DNA from: Marchantia polymorpha subsp. ruderalis
Lineage: Eukaryota; Streptophyta; Marchantiopsida; Marchantiales; Marchantiaceae
Length of the DNA: 64,000 nucleotides
NCBI GenBank assembly: GCA_037833965.1
Contig: AP031353.1
Span: 1,304,501 to 1,368,500 of the forward strand
Direction of reading: 5' to 3'
Shown here: piece by piece, positions 1 to 12,600 of the stretch
Layout of the letters: each line of letters begins with the position of its first letter
Numbering within the stretch: the stretch's first letter is position 1
Translations under genes and position numbers: made by a program
The notes under the pieces: generated by a model
The model's input: the letters and a program-made list of their open reading frames with translations, nothing else
Database searches by the model: none
What the model was told of the DNA's origin: nothing

Positions 1-212
1 ATGATATAAATGATGTCAGCACCAACTCACCTTGCGATTTGAAATTTTAACACCAACGTCACTGGACGTAATGCCAAGCTTGGAGAAGAACGCGACAATG
101 GCGGAAAGAAGTTCTGCTTCTGCCTGATTATCAGTAGAAACATCTCTTAGTTTCGATCAGGAGAGAGAGAGAGGAAACGTCGGTCTCAGAGTTGATATAT
201 GGCTTCATTTCC
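1..212 (-). pseudogene. Duplicated exon and flanking intron of the organellar histidyl-tRNA synthetase gene
   Basis: Positions 1-212 match 11599-11811 of the intact synthetase gene, in the same orientation. The exon copy (31-123) is 93 bp with 4 differences from the true exon (11632-11724). It stays open, encoding a peptide that starts [17 protein letters not shown] and ends KISNRK, and it keeps its AG acceptor and GTGAG donor. Similarity stops sharply at about 212, inside the upstream intron; the exon expected next to the right is absent. The match runs to the first base, so the copy continues to the left outside the window. It is a partial gene duplication: either a lone relic exon or the truncated 5' edge of a second gene copy. 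Confidence 0.85.
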
Positions 213-875
213 TGTAGAGTCCCTGTAGGGACCCTGTCAGCAGATCGGAAACTTCAAGCTTGTCCGCTCAGTTCAGTTCACATCAAACGCCTCTCGAACC
301 TCTCGAACTAAGTGGACAAGCTGATAGCTCTGCAGGTGAACACCACAAGACTAGATCCTATCAAAGATGGAGGGATCTGGACGCAAAACATCATGGACCT
401 CAATATAAAGGCAGATTTCAGATCTGAAGTACTCTGAGATGTGAAAAAGTGAATGTAGAATTGGACTGGGAGAAGGCGAATCTAGCTGCATCAAGATCCA
501 TGTGAGGATAGACGCTACAGTGGTAACGCGTGGGAAAACAGGCATCGTCTTCAATCAGATCTTGTTGTTGAATTGTGTGAGCAGTCCATGTAACGACAAC
601 ATGCAACAGAACAAGCGCGTTATTCCATATTCTGTGTGATTGGAAAATGGTCTTAGAAGATGGGAGTGAATCTTGACTTTGTTGTGCAAGCGAACAGGAT
701 GTGTGGATGAATGCATCAATGTGACTGTAACTCGATGTCGTCACGCTGACAACGGAGATTTCAGAGTCTTTATTCATGGAATCAATTTCCTCGAATGTAG
801 AGTGTATTCAAGCAAGTGAATATTTCTTGATAACTTAGTGGCATATGGGTACTCAGCTTGAATGAAAAATATGGT
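213..875. other. Gene-free stretch
   Basis: No gene recognised. Short ORFs on the minus strand overlap in several frames with no coding bias or family motif. The DNA separates the synthetase exon copy from the first 300-bp direct repeat. Confidence 0.4.
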
Positions 876-1173
876 AAGCTTTTATTCTTGCTTTCAAGCT
901 CGGTAGAATCTTCTACATAAATCGTGGGTTCAGAACAAACTGATCAGCTTCTGGGTAGTTTGCTCAACAAAATGTCGAAAAAACTGTGTACAGATTGTAT
1001 AAATACTCGAGGTTCTCTATTGCTGGTATGATAGTTTTTTTGAGCTTCTTGTAGCTCAACAGTGGATCACGTGAGCACATGCAAAGTTTCAATTTCAGAG
1101 TCTTTAGACGTCAAACACTAAACTAAGCAAACTTTGTCCGTGCTAAGAGTTATCTTGCTCGTTTATCACGTCG
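876..1173 (+). repeat. Direct repeat A, left copy (about 300 bp)
   Basis: Closely similar to 5911-6211 in the same orientation. Shared blocks include GTTCAGAACAAACTGAT, ATACTCGAGGTTCTCTATTG and CTCGTTTATCACGTCG. A TATAAATA element (near 1000) precedes the shared CTCGAGGTTCTC stretch. The two copies bracket about 4.7 kb holding a second repeat pair. They could be terminal repeats of a decayed LTR-type element or simple segmental copies; no recognisable element gene lies between them. Confidence 0.65.
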
Positions 1174-1959
1174 TAGAGTAGCATTGTTTCGGGACAAAGT
1201 TGAAAACTTTTCACATCCAGCCAACCTTCAAAGTCTCACTCCCAATTTCCTCCTCAAGTCTCTCCCTTGGAGCACCTAGCGTTTTCTAAGAGAAAACTGA
1301 TCTGATCATCATTTCAAGATCACTGACTTCACTGAATCCAACAAATTGTCATATTAAGCTCACACATCAAGTCACATGCGAATGGGTCTTCATATCCTTG
1401 CAAGCAATGTACAAGTTGTATCGTTTGAAAGGTTTATTTTCAAGCATGTAGACACTTTTTTTAATATGATCGAGGTGAAAAGCGTGTGCAATCAATGCAG
1501 AAAATTCACACATCAACGAAGATCATGTAAATTCATGTGCAGTAATGTCTGTAGACGTGGTCCATCGTTTTCGCGATTAATTCAGTGTATTCAACTTTAC
1601 TGCGAGGTTGGCTTTTGATGCCAGTCAAGCCGGTAATATATCATTATCGACTGAAATCAGGTATATATACCAATCATTCATTCCAAATGTCTGATATTTG
1701 GAAACAATCCAGTGAGGTCTAACGTTTATGATGATATGTTTGTAACCACAAAATGTAGATTCCAAAAGTAGCGATCTACTGGATATGAAGGTAGAGAATC
1801 TGATGTGCAAATTTACTCTTTAAGTTATCATAGGTGTGCAAAGACAGTACTAAGTCTCTCTCTCTTACATACGATATGGTGATACATGCGAGAAGGTTGC
1901 TTCCTCTTGAGTTTGTCGCTAAAACAGGTGTAGAAGAATGAAAACCTCAGGAACTATAA

Positions 1960-3840
1960 TTATGCTGGCTACAATCGGAGTGGGTCCTTCAACCTTCTTG
2001 CGACGCACAGTCTGCGTAAACCCAGGTGTTCTCTTCCGTCAACATGGAATGCTTCTTAGAGTTGTATCTGAGATAAAGTAATTCAAGGGAAATACCTAGT
2101 GACAGATGATGATTTTTAAATGAAGAATCATATTGGGACAACCTTTTTGGTCTCATACGGATGAAGTTGATGGATTCTGATAGAAAGTTTTTGTTTTGAC
2201 GTGTGAGTAGATGTCATATACATTTGTATTTTTTGATGGTAGAACGTGTATTGCATAAGATACATAGAGGTCAAGTATACACAAGTATATACACAAGTGG
2301 AGAATAAAGCAACTCTAAAAGGACTTGCGATTCAGCAGAAGTGGACACATTTACTATTTTATACATATATATGGTATCTTTCTTACTATCGACAACAAAT
2401 GTTGACTTAAGTGAATCACACTTTTCTAAAGTTTGATTAGTAAACTTTCCATGTTGTTTTATGTATGGAAGTTTTCTTACTATCAACAATAAATATTGAC
2501 TTATGTGAACCACACAGTTTGATTAGCAAACTTTCGAGGTTGTTCCCATTGTAACAACTAAAGTCGAAAACAATCAGATATAGAACTTTTCTTTTAAATA
2601 TAAAATTCATTGCTATTTAAAAACAAAGAAAAGATACTAACACTAATGTTTAGCTTTTCGATAGTAGATTGATTCAAATGTCCTCAATGGTGACTCACCC
2701 TTGGCAGATGTTAATTATCCAAGATACTCATAAAAGATTTTGATATTTACAGTTGGTTGGTTTTCAAACACCTTCATTTGCTGCAAATTTTTTAAATGAT
2801 AAATTTTTCAAGTGTGCTCTACTTTTCATATTTACAATATTCTTCGTCTTAAATTGAAAATAGTTGATGATATTTTGAAAAAAAAAAAATTCAAATATTT
2901 TGAATATAAGCACATGCAAAAAAAAAATGAAGAATAATAAAGTAGAATAAATGATTCAAATATAAATCAATATACAATATATCAAACTGGTTATAAATAA
3001 ATTAAAAGATGAAGTTAATCACTTTTTATAAACAGTAAGGATGCAGTTGATTTCATGTATGAACAGTTACGATCTAAGAAACCCTAGATGTGAATTCCAC
3101 AAGTTACACTTGGGGAGGTTATCCACGCGCATAATTGCTATCTTGCTTGGGCTAAAACTCCCGGTTTTTTTTGGCATTCATTCTCAAGGTGGCAAAGCAG
3201 AGTTTGCACACCCTAGATCTACTTTTAACCATTTTCAGAGTCTTGGGGGTAAAGAGAAAAACTTTTCCGCGCGTTTACTGACCGAGTTCTGCTACGCCTT
3301 CCACTGAACTAAACACAAACATACTTCTCTCATTGGTCTACCCCTAATTTAAGTAAAAAAAAAAAGAGCAGATTCTATTTCATGAAACTACTTCTGATCA
3401 TACTTTCTGGAAAATTCACTTTACATACCAGGCGAAATTGAAAATTATTGCCGAGCCTGAATTTGCTACTCCAATCATGATCAAATTCACCCTTGATGGA
3501 CTTTTAACTTTAGGTTCATTTGTGACTTATTGTGTACATTGTGGTGAATCCACTCATTTTCGTTTTCAGGGTATCTCCTTCATATTTTAAATACAACCTA
3601 AGTCATGTTAATTAGTAAATTAATCTGACAAAAAATCATATAATAATATAACAAATATTGTTTGTATGTAGTAAACTCAAATTATATTTTTTAAAAGATT
3701 TAAAATTACAAATTGAAATCTTATCATTAAATATATAGAACGTTTGAAGTAGATGGTTGTGTTTGAAATCTATTGATATTGTTAAAAGAATAAAATAGTT
3801 GTTAACTTCAGAAAGAACTAGATTTTCACATACTTACGTT
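1960..3840 (+). repeat. Direct repeat R, left copy, with an extra internal segment
   Basis: Block 1960-2861 matches 4276-5240 and block 3638-3840 matches 5240-5462, in the same order and orientation. Shared stretches include GGCTACAATCGG, GGGTCCTTCA, TCTTCCGTCAACATG, GATATTGTTAAAAGAATAAA and AGTTGTTAACT. The copies are diverged by point changes and small indels, so the duplication is old. About 780 bp (roughly 2862-3638) is present only in this copy. No coding function recognised. Confidence 0.7.
2862..3638. repeat. Segment present in only one copy of repeat R
   Basis: The right copy of repeat R runs without a break from its counterpart of 2861 to that of 3638, so this stretch was either inserted here or lost there. 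Its middle (about 3040-3310) is richer in G+C than the surroundings and holds an 88-codon ORF with no family I recognise. I see no terminal inverted repeats or convincing target-site duplication. Confidence 0.45.
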
Positions 3841-4275
3841 AATGAGATTTTTGTATATACATTGATTGTTTCTTATACTCTTTTAGTATATCAATTTGGA
3901 AGATGATACTCCAATTATGAGCGTCGTTTCACGTTTCACCGGAGGAGTGGTCCGAATGGAAGCGGAAGTACAGTAATCATGCTGGTCAATTACCCATGGC
4001 AAAGTCCACGCGTACTTCAGAACGTCAAAAAGGTTAGTGTTGACTGGGCGCTTGCCTCATTCATGACAAATGTTCTTTCAAGAACCGATTTTAAAGTGAA
4101 CATGACTTTTTTACGCTACATTCCAAGAGGCGTTTTGATTCCATCATAAAGGATATGCAAGGGATTTGTCAGTACAGCTGTAAGTCACTTTTCAAGATGT
4201 AGTATATAGAGGCATTACATTTGACATCAATGACCGGAACTAGAATCTTCCGGGTGTCAAGCATCGTACTAAGAT

Positions 4276-5462
4276 TTGGCTACAATCGGGGTGGGTCCTT
4301 CATCCGTCTTGCTTCTCCAAATGCTCAGTCCGCTTATTTGGACGGACCCAGAGGTTCTCTTCCGTCAACATGCAATGCTTCTTAGAGACGTCTCCGAGGT
4401 GAAAGAAATTCATGGGAAATACCTCAAGTCTGTGGATGATTCTTAAATAAAGAATCATATCGGGGCAACCCTTTGGACTCGGTCAACCCTTTGGTGTCAA
4501 ATTGATGGAATCTGACAGAAAGTTTTTGGTTTGACGTGTAAGCAAATGTATTGCGTAAGATACGCGGAGGTCAACATGGTGATATACTCAACCTTTTGGT
4601 GACAGATTGATGGAATCTTGACAGAAAGTTTTTTCCTACGTGGAAGCAAATGTATTGTGGAAGATTCATAGAGGTCAACAAGGTGATATACTCAAGTGGA
4701 GAATAAAGCAACACTGGAAAAGACTTACGATTCAGCCCTAGTGGACACATGCACTGTATTATATATGGAATCTCTCTTACCGTCAACAACAAATCTTGAC
4801 TTCCTCGAACCACACTTTGTGAAGTTTGATTTGCAAGTTTTCAAGTCTACGACAACTTAAGTCGGAAACAAACAGATCTTGAGTTTTTTTTAACTGTAAA
4901 CTTCACGTCTTTAGAAAACAAAGAAAAGACAGTGTGGCACGCCCAAGATTTTGATTCTGCAAAAATTTTTGAAACTCATATTTCTGAGATTATTTTATTC
5001 TTTAAAAGTATAATACTTAATATTACTTACCTTCAACTTTTCGAGAATAGATAGATTTATATGGCCTCAATGATAACAAATCCTTGGCGGATGTTGATTA
5101 TCCAAGATACTCGTAAAAGAATTTAATATTTTACAGTTGGTTAGTTCTCACACATTATCATTTGGTGCAAAGTGTCTAAATGATCAATTCTTCAATAAGT
5201 ACTCTACTTTTCATATTGACTATATTCTTCGTTTTAAATTGAAAATCATATAATAATATTACATATATTGTTTGTATGTAGTATACTCAAATTATATTTT
5301 TTACAATTAAATTTAAAATTTTCAATTGAAATCAAATTATTAAATATATAGAACGTTTGGAGTAAATGGTTCTGTTTGAAGCCTATTGATATTGTTAAAA
5401 GAATAAAATAGTTGTTAACTCGAGAAAGAACTAGATTTTGACATACTTACATTCCGAGTCAA
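4276..5462 (+). repeat. Direct repeat R, right copy
   Basis: Uninterrupted counterpart of 1960-3840. Within it the stretch from 4484 to 4693 is itself a tandem duplication that the left copy lacks. The left copies are offset by about 2.3 kb at the start and 1.6 kb at the end, the difference being the extra segment in the left copy. Confidence 0.7.
4484..4693 (+). repeat. Two-unit tandem repeat, about 105 bp period
   Basis: Units 4484-4588 and 4589-4693 both run from CAACC(C/T)TTTGGTG through ATTGATGGAATC and GCAAATGTATTG to GGTGATATACT. They differ by scattered substitutions and 1-base indels. The corresponding place in the left R copy has one unit, so the tandem arose after the larger duplication. 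Confidence 0.75.
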
Positions 5463-5910
5463 ATGCAATCTTTTGCTGGACTATAGAAAATTAGAAATTA
5501 GAAGTAGAGGAATCCTAAAAGAAATTCACATGCAAATGTTACCAATGTTTTTGCAAGTGAGATTTTTGGGCGTGAAGACAACTTCTTCATCAAGTAATAT
5601 GCTAGATTATTTGATTGCAAAGCAAGGTGATTGGATACTTTGCTATCATTTTATATTTTAAAAGAATGTTCAAAAGAGTAAATATCTTGTGATACATATT
5701 TGCATTAATTAGATTTCTTTGTCCCCAAGTTGTTCTAAGCTATATAAAGGAGTATATTATCATCATTTCCTGAATAGGGCTCGTGGTGGTGGAGATAGTC
5801 ACGTTGTAGGGGCAGGTGATGACGGATTTGGAGAATCGTTCCTTGAAGCAGATGATCGCCAAGTTGCAGACAGCAGGTGCGAGGAGTAAGGTTTGAAGCA
5901 AACTGTTTCC

Positions 5911-6211
5911 TTAAGCTTGAACTCCAGTACAAGCTTTCAAGATCGGTAGAGTCTTCTTCATAGCTCGTGAGTTCAGAACAAACTGATTCGCTTTTGGGTA
6001 GTTTGCTAAAAACAAGGTAGAAAAAATGTGTACAGAGTGTATGAATACTCGAGGTTCTCTATTGATGATTGGTATGATTGTTCTTCTAGCTCAACAGTGG
6101 AGCATGTGAGCACATGCACAGTTTCAATTCCAGAGGTCTTCAGACATCAAACACTAAAATGAAAACAAATTCCGTCCGTGCTAAGAGTTCTCTTGCTCGT
6201 TTATCACGTCG
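5911..6211 (+). repeat. Direct repeat A, right copy (about 300 bp)
   Basis: Counterpart of 876-1173, including the ATACTCGAGGTTCTCTATTG stretch and the shared end CTCGTTTATCACGTCG. Sequences outside the two copies do not match each other. With the left copy it encloses the whole R repeat pair. Confidence 0.65.
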
Positions 6212-6705
6212 AATACTCATGTCGGGCGTTCGAAATAGAGTGATGGATGTTTGGACCATCAAGAGCATCTTCTTATTCCTTCCCTTGCATGTGTCATGTC
6301 TTCCCCACTCCCCCAAACCCGCAGTTTGATTTTCGGATCCACTTCCTCTCTTTATAAAGAATATAGGGATCAAAAGATATGAATCTCTGTGAAAAAAAAT
6401 CAAATCAAATTTTCATTTATGGATTTTATTATGTACATTTATAAGTGTAAGACACAAATATTAGCTGTGAACGTAATTTTTTTACAAGACGTATCAAAAA
6501 TAAGATTTCCACTGAACTTTGATGTCATGCTTTTAACTTTTTCTTTTATACTCTTCAAATTTTTAGGATCTCGCTTTTGAAAGAAAATGGAACATTGTTG
6601 AAATAGTACGGTGGACACACATATCATGCATTTCCTTGGATGTTGATCAAGCTATGTTCTGAAGTTGATGAGTAAGAACGCGAAGGAGATCATATTGTTA
6701 TGCAA

Positions 6706-6866
6706 TGGTACAATGTTACTATTCGACCGAGGAAGGAAGATCTTCTTTATTAGTCTCCTTTCAAAATTCATCCATACATGTGAGTCCTGGTACCATGTTT
6801 CTATTCGACGAGGAAGTATTATCTTGTTTTTTAGTCTACTTTCAAAATTCATCCATACATGTGTGA
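6706..6866 (+). repeat. Two-unit tandem repeat, 82 bp period
   Basis: Unit 1 begins TGGTACAATG at 6706 and unit 2 begins TGGTACCATG at 6788. Both end with CAAAATTCATCCATACATGTG. They are about 85 percent alike by eye. Both lie in one open frame, but nothing indicates protein coding. Confidence 0.75.
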
Positions 6867-6966
6867 TGACAATCATTGTGGGTTTCAAGATTTTCAAATT
6901 CATGCATGGTGCAATTGATGAGAGATGTGGAAATAAAAAATTGATTACGCGAGATGAATTGTGAAT

Positions 6967-9610
6967 TTCAAGCTAATCCTTGCTCGATGTTAACTCAAAT
7001 GTGTTTTCAGTAGCTAATAAAAAATTCATATGATTGAATGTTCCTTACATGTCTGTGTTTAAACACTATACTTTCAAAACTATAATTTTCAAAATTTCTC
7101 ATTGACATCTAAAGATATTTGCAAATCCAATTTTCATTGATGAAACAAAGACTTGCATAAAAAACTTTCCAAACTTGACTTTAAGTGTGTATTATATTTT
7201 TTGATCTATACTTCTTAAGAATTTTTCATGATAACTTCTGCTAGTTACTAACTAATTTAATTTGAATAAGATTCATTTTGATATTTATGATTGATTTCCA
7301 TGAAGAAAAATACATGGCAACATATTAATGGTCTACCTAGATAATATAGACATTTCTTAGGTAACTAGTCTACTATTTTGGAACAAAAATCAATCTGATT
7401 ATAAAAGCTTCAAAAACTAATAAAATAAAATCCGTTCTGTATGAAAGAAAAGTTCAGTAGTATATTAAAAATAAATGTTTGTGGAGATTTGAAAATGTTA
7501 AGTTATGATTAAGTCAAAGCAAACACATTCAACAACGCTTGAAAAGTTTAACTTGACAAAATCTAAAGGAGTATGGAATCTTTTTGCATCATGTTTCAAT
7601 TTTTTTGCAACTCAATCATATCATTGAAAAAAGAAACATGTCATTGATATCTATGACAAAAAAGTGAGCAGTTTCATGTATATGATGGTATGCACTAGAC
7701 TTAATATAATTATAGAGATGAAGAGCAAGTATCAAATTCATGAATATTTCAAGAATAAAAGACATATGCTATCTTTTTATGCTTTATGACACAATGTCAA
7801 AACTTTGTTATAAATCGATGCTGATTGAAGACAAGAGAATATCTACAAATTGATATGTTTTTACTCTTGGTGGTTGATGATGTATTAATTTAAAATTCAC
7901 TTTCGAAAAATGTGTCGCTAAGTTTATAATCGAAGCTGGGTATGTAGTAATAGAAACCGCATATGAAAGCAATTTGGTTAAAATATTTACAATGACCATT
8001 GACAAACTACTCTTTCCAAAATGTATCACTGATAAGTTCTACTTTAAATAGTTGTGCCAATTGCATTGTCGCAGCTATTTATATCTTATTGCAAATCAAA
8101 CTGCAGTAAGCAAAATGAAACATATTGATGTCGATTATCATAGTCATAATCTTAGAGACTAAGTTTTTTATATGAATGTTAACCCAGTCAAGATTGATTT
8201 CATCAAAGTTATTCTTATGGAAAATTTAAAAATACATCATGGTACTAGTATAATTCTCGTGATGAACACAAGTATATTTTATTAATAATTTTATTTTTTT
8301 ATATTTTCTATTATTCTATGGTATGCTATAAAAAATTTCGTTTAATTTTAATTAAAAAAATTTAACAATATTAAAATTATTAAACAATTTCCGTGTAATA
8401 ATTATATGAATTAAAGAAATTAATGTACACAGTACGCGATTCAAGGGAAAAATTGTTATAATATACTCAGGTATAAATTCATATTATTACAATTAATATC
8501 AATTACTATCGCTCAAATTTAATGATTCGATTCCAATCAGTGGAATTAATGAAACTGTTATTCTGTAATTGAGCTCTCATACATTATCTTGGATTAGAGT
8601 TATTTTTAAGTAGTTATCCTCGTGTACGAAAAGAAAGATGAATCAAGAATGTCAGCTTTGACTTTATGTGGTAAAGTTCATCGGATTCTAGATTGTAAGT
8701 TTCACACTACACTGAAAAGTAAGTTACTAATTCCATATTCTCGAAGAGTCCTCCACGGATTGCATGCAACTTGAGCCTTTGGAACAAGAATACGTCCATT
8801 TGCTTTCACACCACATGTGCACGAGATACGACATAGATCTGCAGTGATTTTGCAATTACCTCAATTTTTGTTAAAACATGCATTGGCCAAGAAACGACAA
8901 GAAACAAGTGCATGCATATGGAAGCGCCCTTGGCGTACATGAACATATAACAAAGAACTCAAAAAGAAAGAAGCATGGCCATAACCAGTCCTTCTGACCA
9001 TTACTGTTACATTTCAAAGGTTTCGGCACTTACTGTAAAAATATTCCTCCACAGTCCCAAATGACATCGGCAGCCGAATGTCATTTTGGGCTAAAAATCC
9101 GACACACAGGAGGCATTGCTTGGACTCTCAACCGTTTCTCTGGCTCCACTACTGCAGTCAAAATTAGGTTTTTTGGAAGTAGACAGTTGACGGCACAGAA
9201 TCAGAAGAACATTTCAAACCTGCACCAAGTATTACAGTTTATTGCAATTAACTCTCTTTGTCGAGAAATCAATTACTCTTCCTGCTCTGTGAACGCTGCC
9301 TCCATTCTGAAGGCTGTCTCTATTTGTGAACAAATCGAACGGGTTCAGAGATATTCATGGAGTTTCTGTTGACACGATGTAAGATCAAAACTCGCGTCAT
9401 GTATTCATAAACTGTAAGACCACACTCCATAATCACAGGTTTACAGCACTCCTGATAGATAAATTCTTTCATCTAATCATCGTTGAAAAAGTGGAAGGTT
9501 ACCACGTTTTACATCAAGAAAGCTCGCACCTATATCTGACAAAACGATGTAAATTTAAGAGAACATTTCTAGAATATCCATGTTAAAAGAATAAGTCTAA
9601 TCTACTGACC
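6967..9610. other. AT-rich gene-free stretch
   Basis: Strongly AT-rich from about 6960 to 8650, with only short random ORFs. It becomes less AT-rich towards 9000-9600, the 3' flank of the synthetase gene. A 103-codon ATG ORF on the plus strand (9061-9372) has no recognisable domain and opposes the neighbouring gene; I do not call it. Confidence 0.5.
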
Positions 9611-9617
9611 TATACTA

Positions 9618-12600
9618 CTAAAGTTCCTCTAAAGGCAAGTCCTTCTCCTCTCTGGAGGATAAATCCTTCACCCGCACAGACCCTTTTGTCCATTCTGTGC
9701 TTCCCAGGATAACCATTCTCTTTGCCTGGAGTCGCTCCGCATGCTTGAAGGCCCTGTAAAAAGCAGCTAATTTTTCTCAGAACATATTCAAACATCAGGA
9801 GAATATAACAAGATTCATCCTTCCTCCTACAAACGAAGGCACCGATTACGGTTCACGTGGCGTACCATTTCATTTTTTTATTTCCCATTACAACATCGAC
9901 TCTTCGTCCTTGAGTTCGAAGGCGAGCTGCAACTATTGCTGCTTGAGGACGAAGCTCTTCCTCCAGAGGCATCACGATGTCATCCACTTCGTGATTCAAC
10001 TCTGGCAACAACTTCTTCTCCTTCAAAAGCTGTGATCAACCGTGAACAGTCAATCGTCCATCCAGATGTTCTACACATGACCTACGCTATGGGCTCGCCT
10101 CTAACGAAATAATGATAATCATTGCCAATATTAAGTTTAAGATAAACTTGGACACAAGCTGCCCCTGCTTTGACGGAAATGACCACACATGAGCAATTAC
10201 AAAGATTCAAAAACTGAAGTCTAAGCCCCAGATTACGCCCTTGAACTGTGGCCCCGATCATTCCACAAACTGCGCTCTTGCTGGTCTCTTTAATGCTGAT
10301 TATATCTAGCATGTAAATTTATCTATACGAATTGCACGTTACGGAAGCCCTTCATTTTTAGAAGCCAAAAAAATGTCCTTTACTGAGTAATCACTCAGTA
10401 AAGGGCCCAACTGTCCAGCTTTGGAGGGGCTCTTGTGAGGTGGCAAACAAACTACATAAACCCCCAGACTTTGAAATGTTCTCACCTCGACAATAACTGC
10501 GTCCCCAAAGCCAAATCCACAGGCAGGAGTGTCTACTCCCCCAAATGTAGACAGAAGCTTGTCATATCTGCCCCCTCCACAAATTGCACGTAGAGTCCCT
10601 GTCCTGTCAAAGGCCTGAAAATTCGAACAGAAATGGTCATGGTAAATACCACATCTTGGAGTACCATAATTTGAGTCGAGAGTAAGTACATAGATAATGA
10701 GCAGCTCATATCCTAGTCATAAGGCACAAACTCCTGCTCTAAAGGTAAAGACAAGTGGATTCGACTTTGACCTCAAAGACTGTTCCTGTGTAATATGCGA
10801 GACCTCGGACCACAGAAGCATCAAACTGCAGCCAGTCTTCAAAACCATATCCTCGAGCCAATTCAAAAAGTTGCTTCAATTCTACGACTGCTTCGTTGTC
10901 TGACCCTAAAAGTTCTGCACCAGCATTAAAAATCTTATCATCAGAAATAAAGCAGTGCTCTGACTAATATACTGTTAAGGTCCTCCAGTTTACGAGACAA
11001 TCGTTTCAAGTCATTCAGCACAGTTTCCACATGAGAATAGAAATAGGGAGAATCAAACTATGAACACAGGAACTTCCTTGAAACTGAAAAGACGTGAATC
11101 AGTTTGAATTGGGAATCGCGAGAAACTAACGCACCTTCAAGATCATCAAGTGAACGTAACGTGAGAGCCCGTAGAATTGTATCCACAGCTTCCACGGGAA
11201 GACCCAACGCTGTTAACTCTTTCTCTACCTCTGCTCTTGGTATCTTCTCAATCTAAACAAGAGAAAGATACAGGCAGGATTAACATGAGTGAACATCTAA
11301 GCTTGTTCCGGCAGTGTTCATGGACAGATGACGGAATTTTTAGCCTTCAAATCATTGATCGAACACACACCTTGTCGACAATAACACATACAGCCGCAAA
11401 AGAGCTTTCTGGGATCACACTGCGCCCAAGGACCTCTTGTAGCACCTGCCAGCACATGTTTGGGATTACCATGAGACGTAGAGCTTGTGGTCCATAAAAG
11501 GTCGAAAAGACGTCCACGACGTGCTAGGCAGATAGAATAACCTGTGATTTCGAGCAGAAATTTTGACAAACAGTAGGATTGAATAATTGCAGGCTATGGT
11601 GATGATATATATGATGTCAGCACCAACTCACCTTGCGATTTGAAATTTTAATACCAACGTCACTGGACGTAATCCCGAGCTTGGAGAAGAACGCGACAAT
11701 GGCGGAAAGAAGTTCTGCCTCTGCCTGATTATCAATAGAAACATCTCTTAGTTCCAATCAGGTGAGAGAGAAGAAACGTCGGTCTCGAAGTTGATATATG
11801 GCTTCATTTCCACGTAAGCTACGCAACCTCATTAACTGGAACTGACCTCCACGCCAGGAATACCAATTATGTCCATGTTCCACTGGTAATGCTCACGTCT
11901 TCGCCCTCTTGTCATCCTCTCGTATCGCCAACATTGCCCAATAGCAAACCACTTGAGTGGCAACGATGCAGATTTCCTGTATGATCACATCAGAATCGTT
12001 GCGATTAAAATATCGTTAACGGACTAAGTATATGATCATGACCAGCCATTTTGCGTGTTCATGATCATCAAGAAAAGTGAACTATCTGACCATATCTGGG
12101 CTTCAAGTACTGATATTGTTCTTCACTTTTCTGAGGAAACTGATACCAACCCTTTCTGTAGGACAAGGCGTGCCAAAGATGGTGTAAGCTCAGGGCGCAG
12201 CGTGACCCTGCGACCACCCTTATCCTCGAAGTTGTAGAGCTGCCAACCAGCTTACCCAAACAAAGAAGTTCCCGTCAGCAAAAGAAAGCTCTCAAATTTT
12301 GTGGAAAGTCCATCTCGGATATATTTCAGCCGTTCAACAACCAGGTTATGCAGATATTGCATTTTCGTACGCGTCCACTCCCCAGAATGAACACAAAACA
12401 TAGCAAGTTCGAAGTTTAAAAGTAATACTCAGTCTAGCTGCTCTCTGTTGCCGACCTTGCAATTATAAACCAAAAAACCTAGACGCAGGTTTTCTGTTGT
12501 ATTTCTTCAAAGCTTGATCCACCAAGTTCTTCCACAGATTTATCAAGAAATACGCCAGTAGGGGACGCCACCAAATCCTGAGCAACTATAAGTGAGCAAA

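Noticed and set aside
9061-9372. 103-codon plus-strand ORF
   Set aside because: No domain, no promoter or splice context, and it sits in the 3' flank of the opposing synthetase gene.
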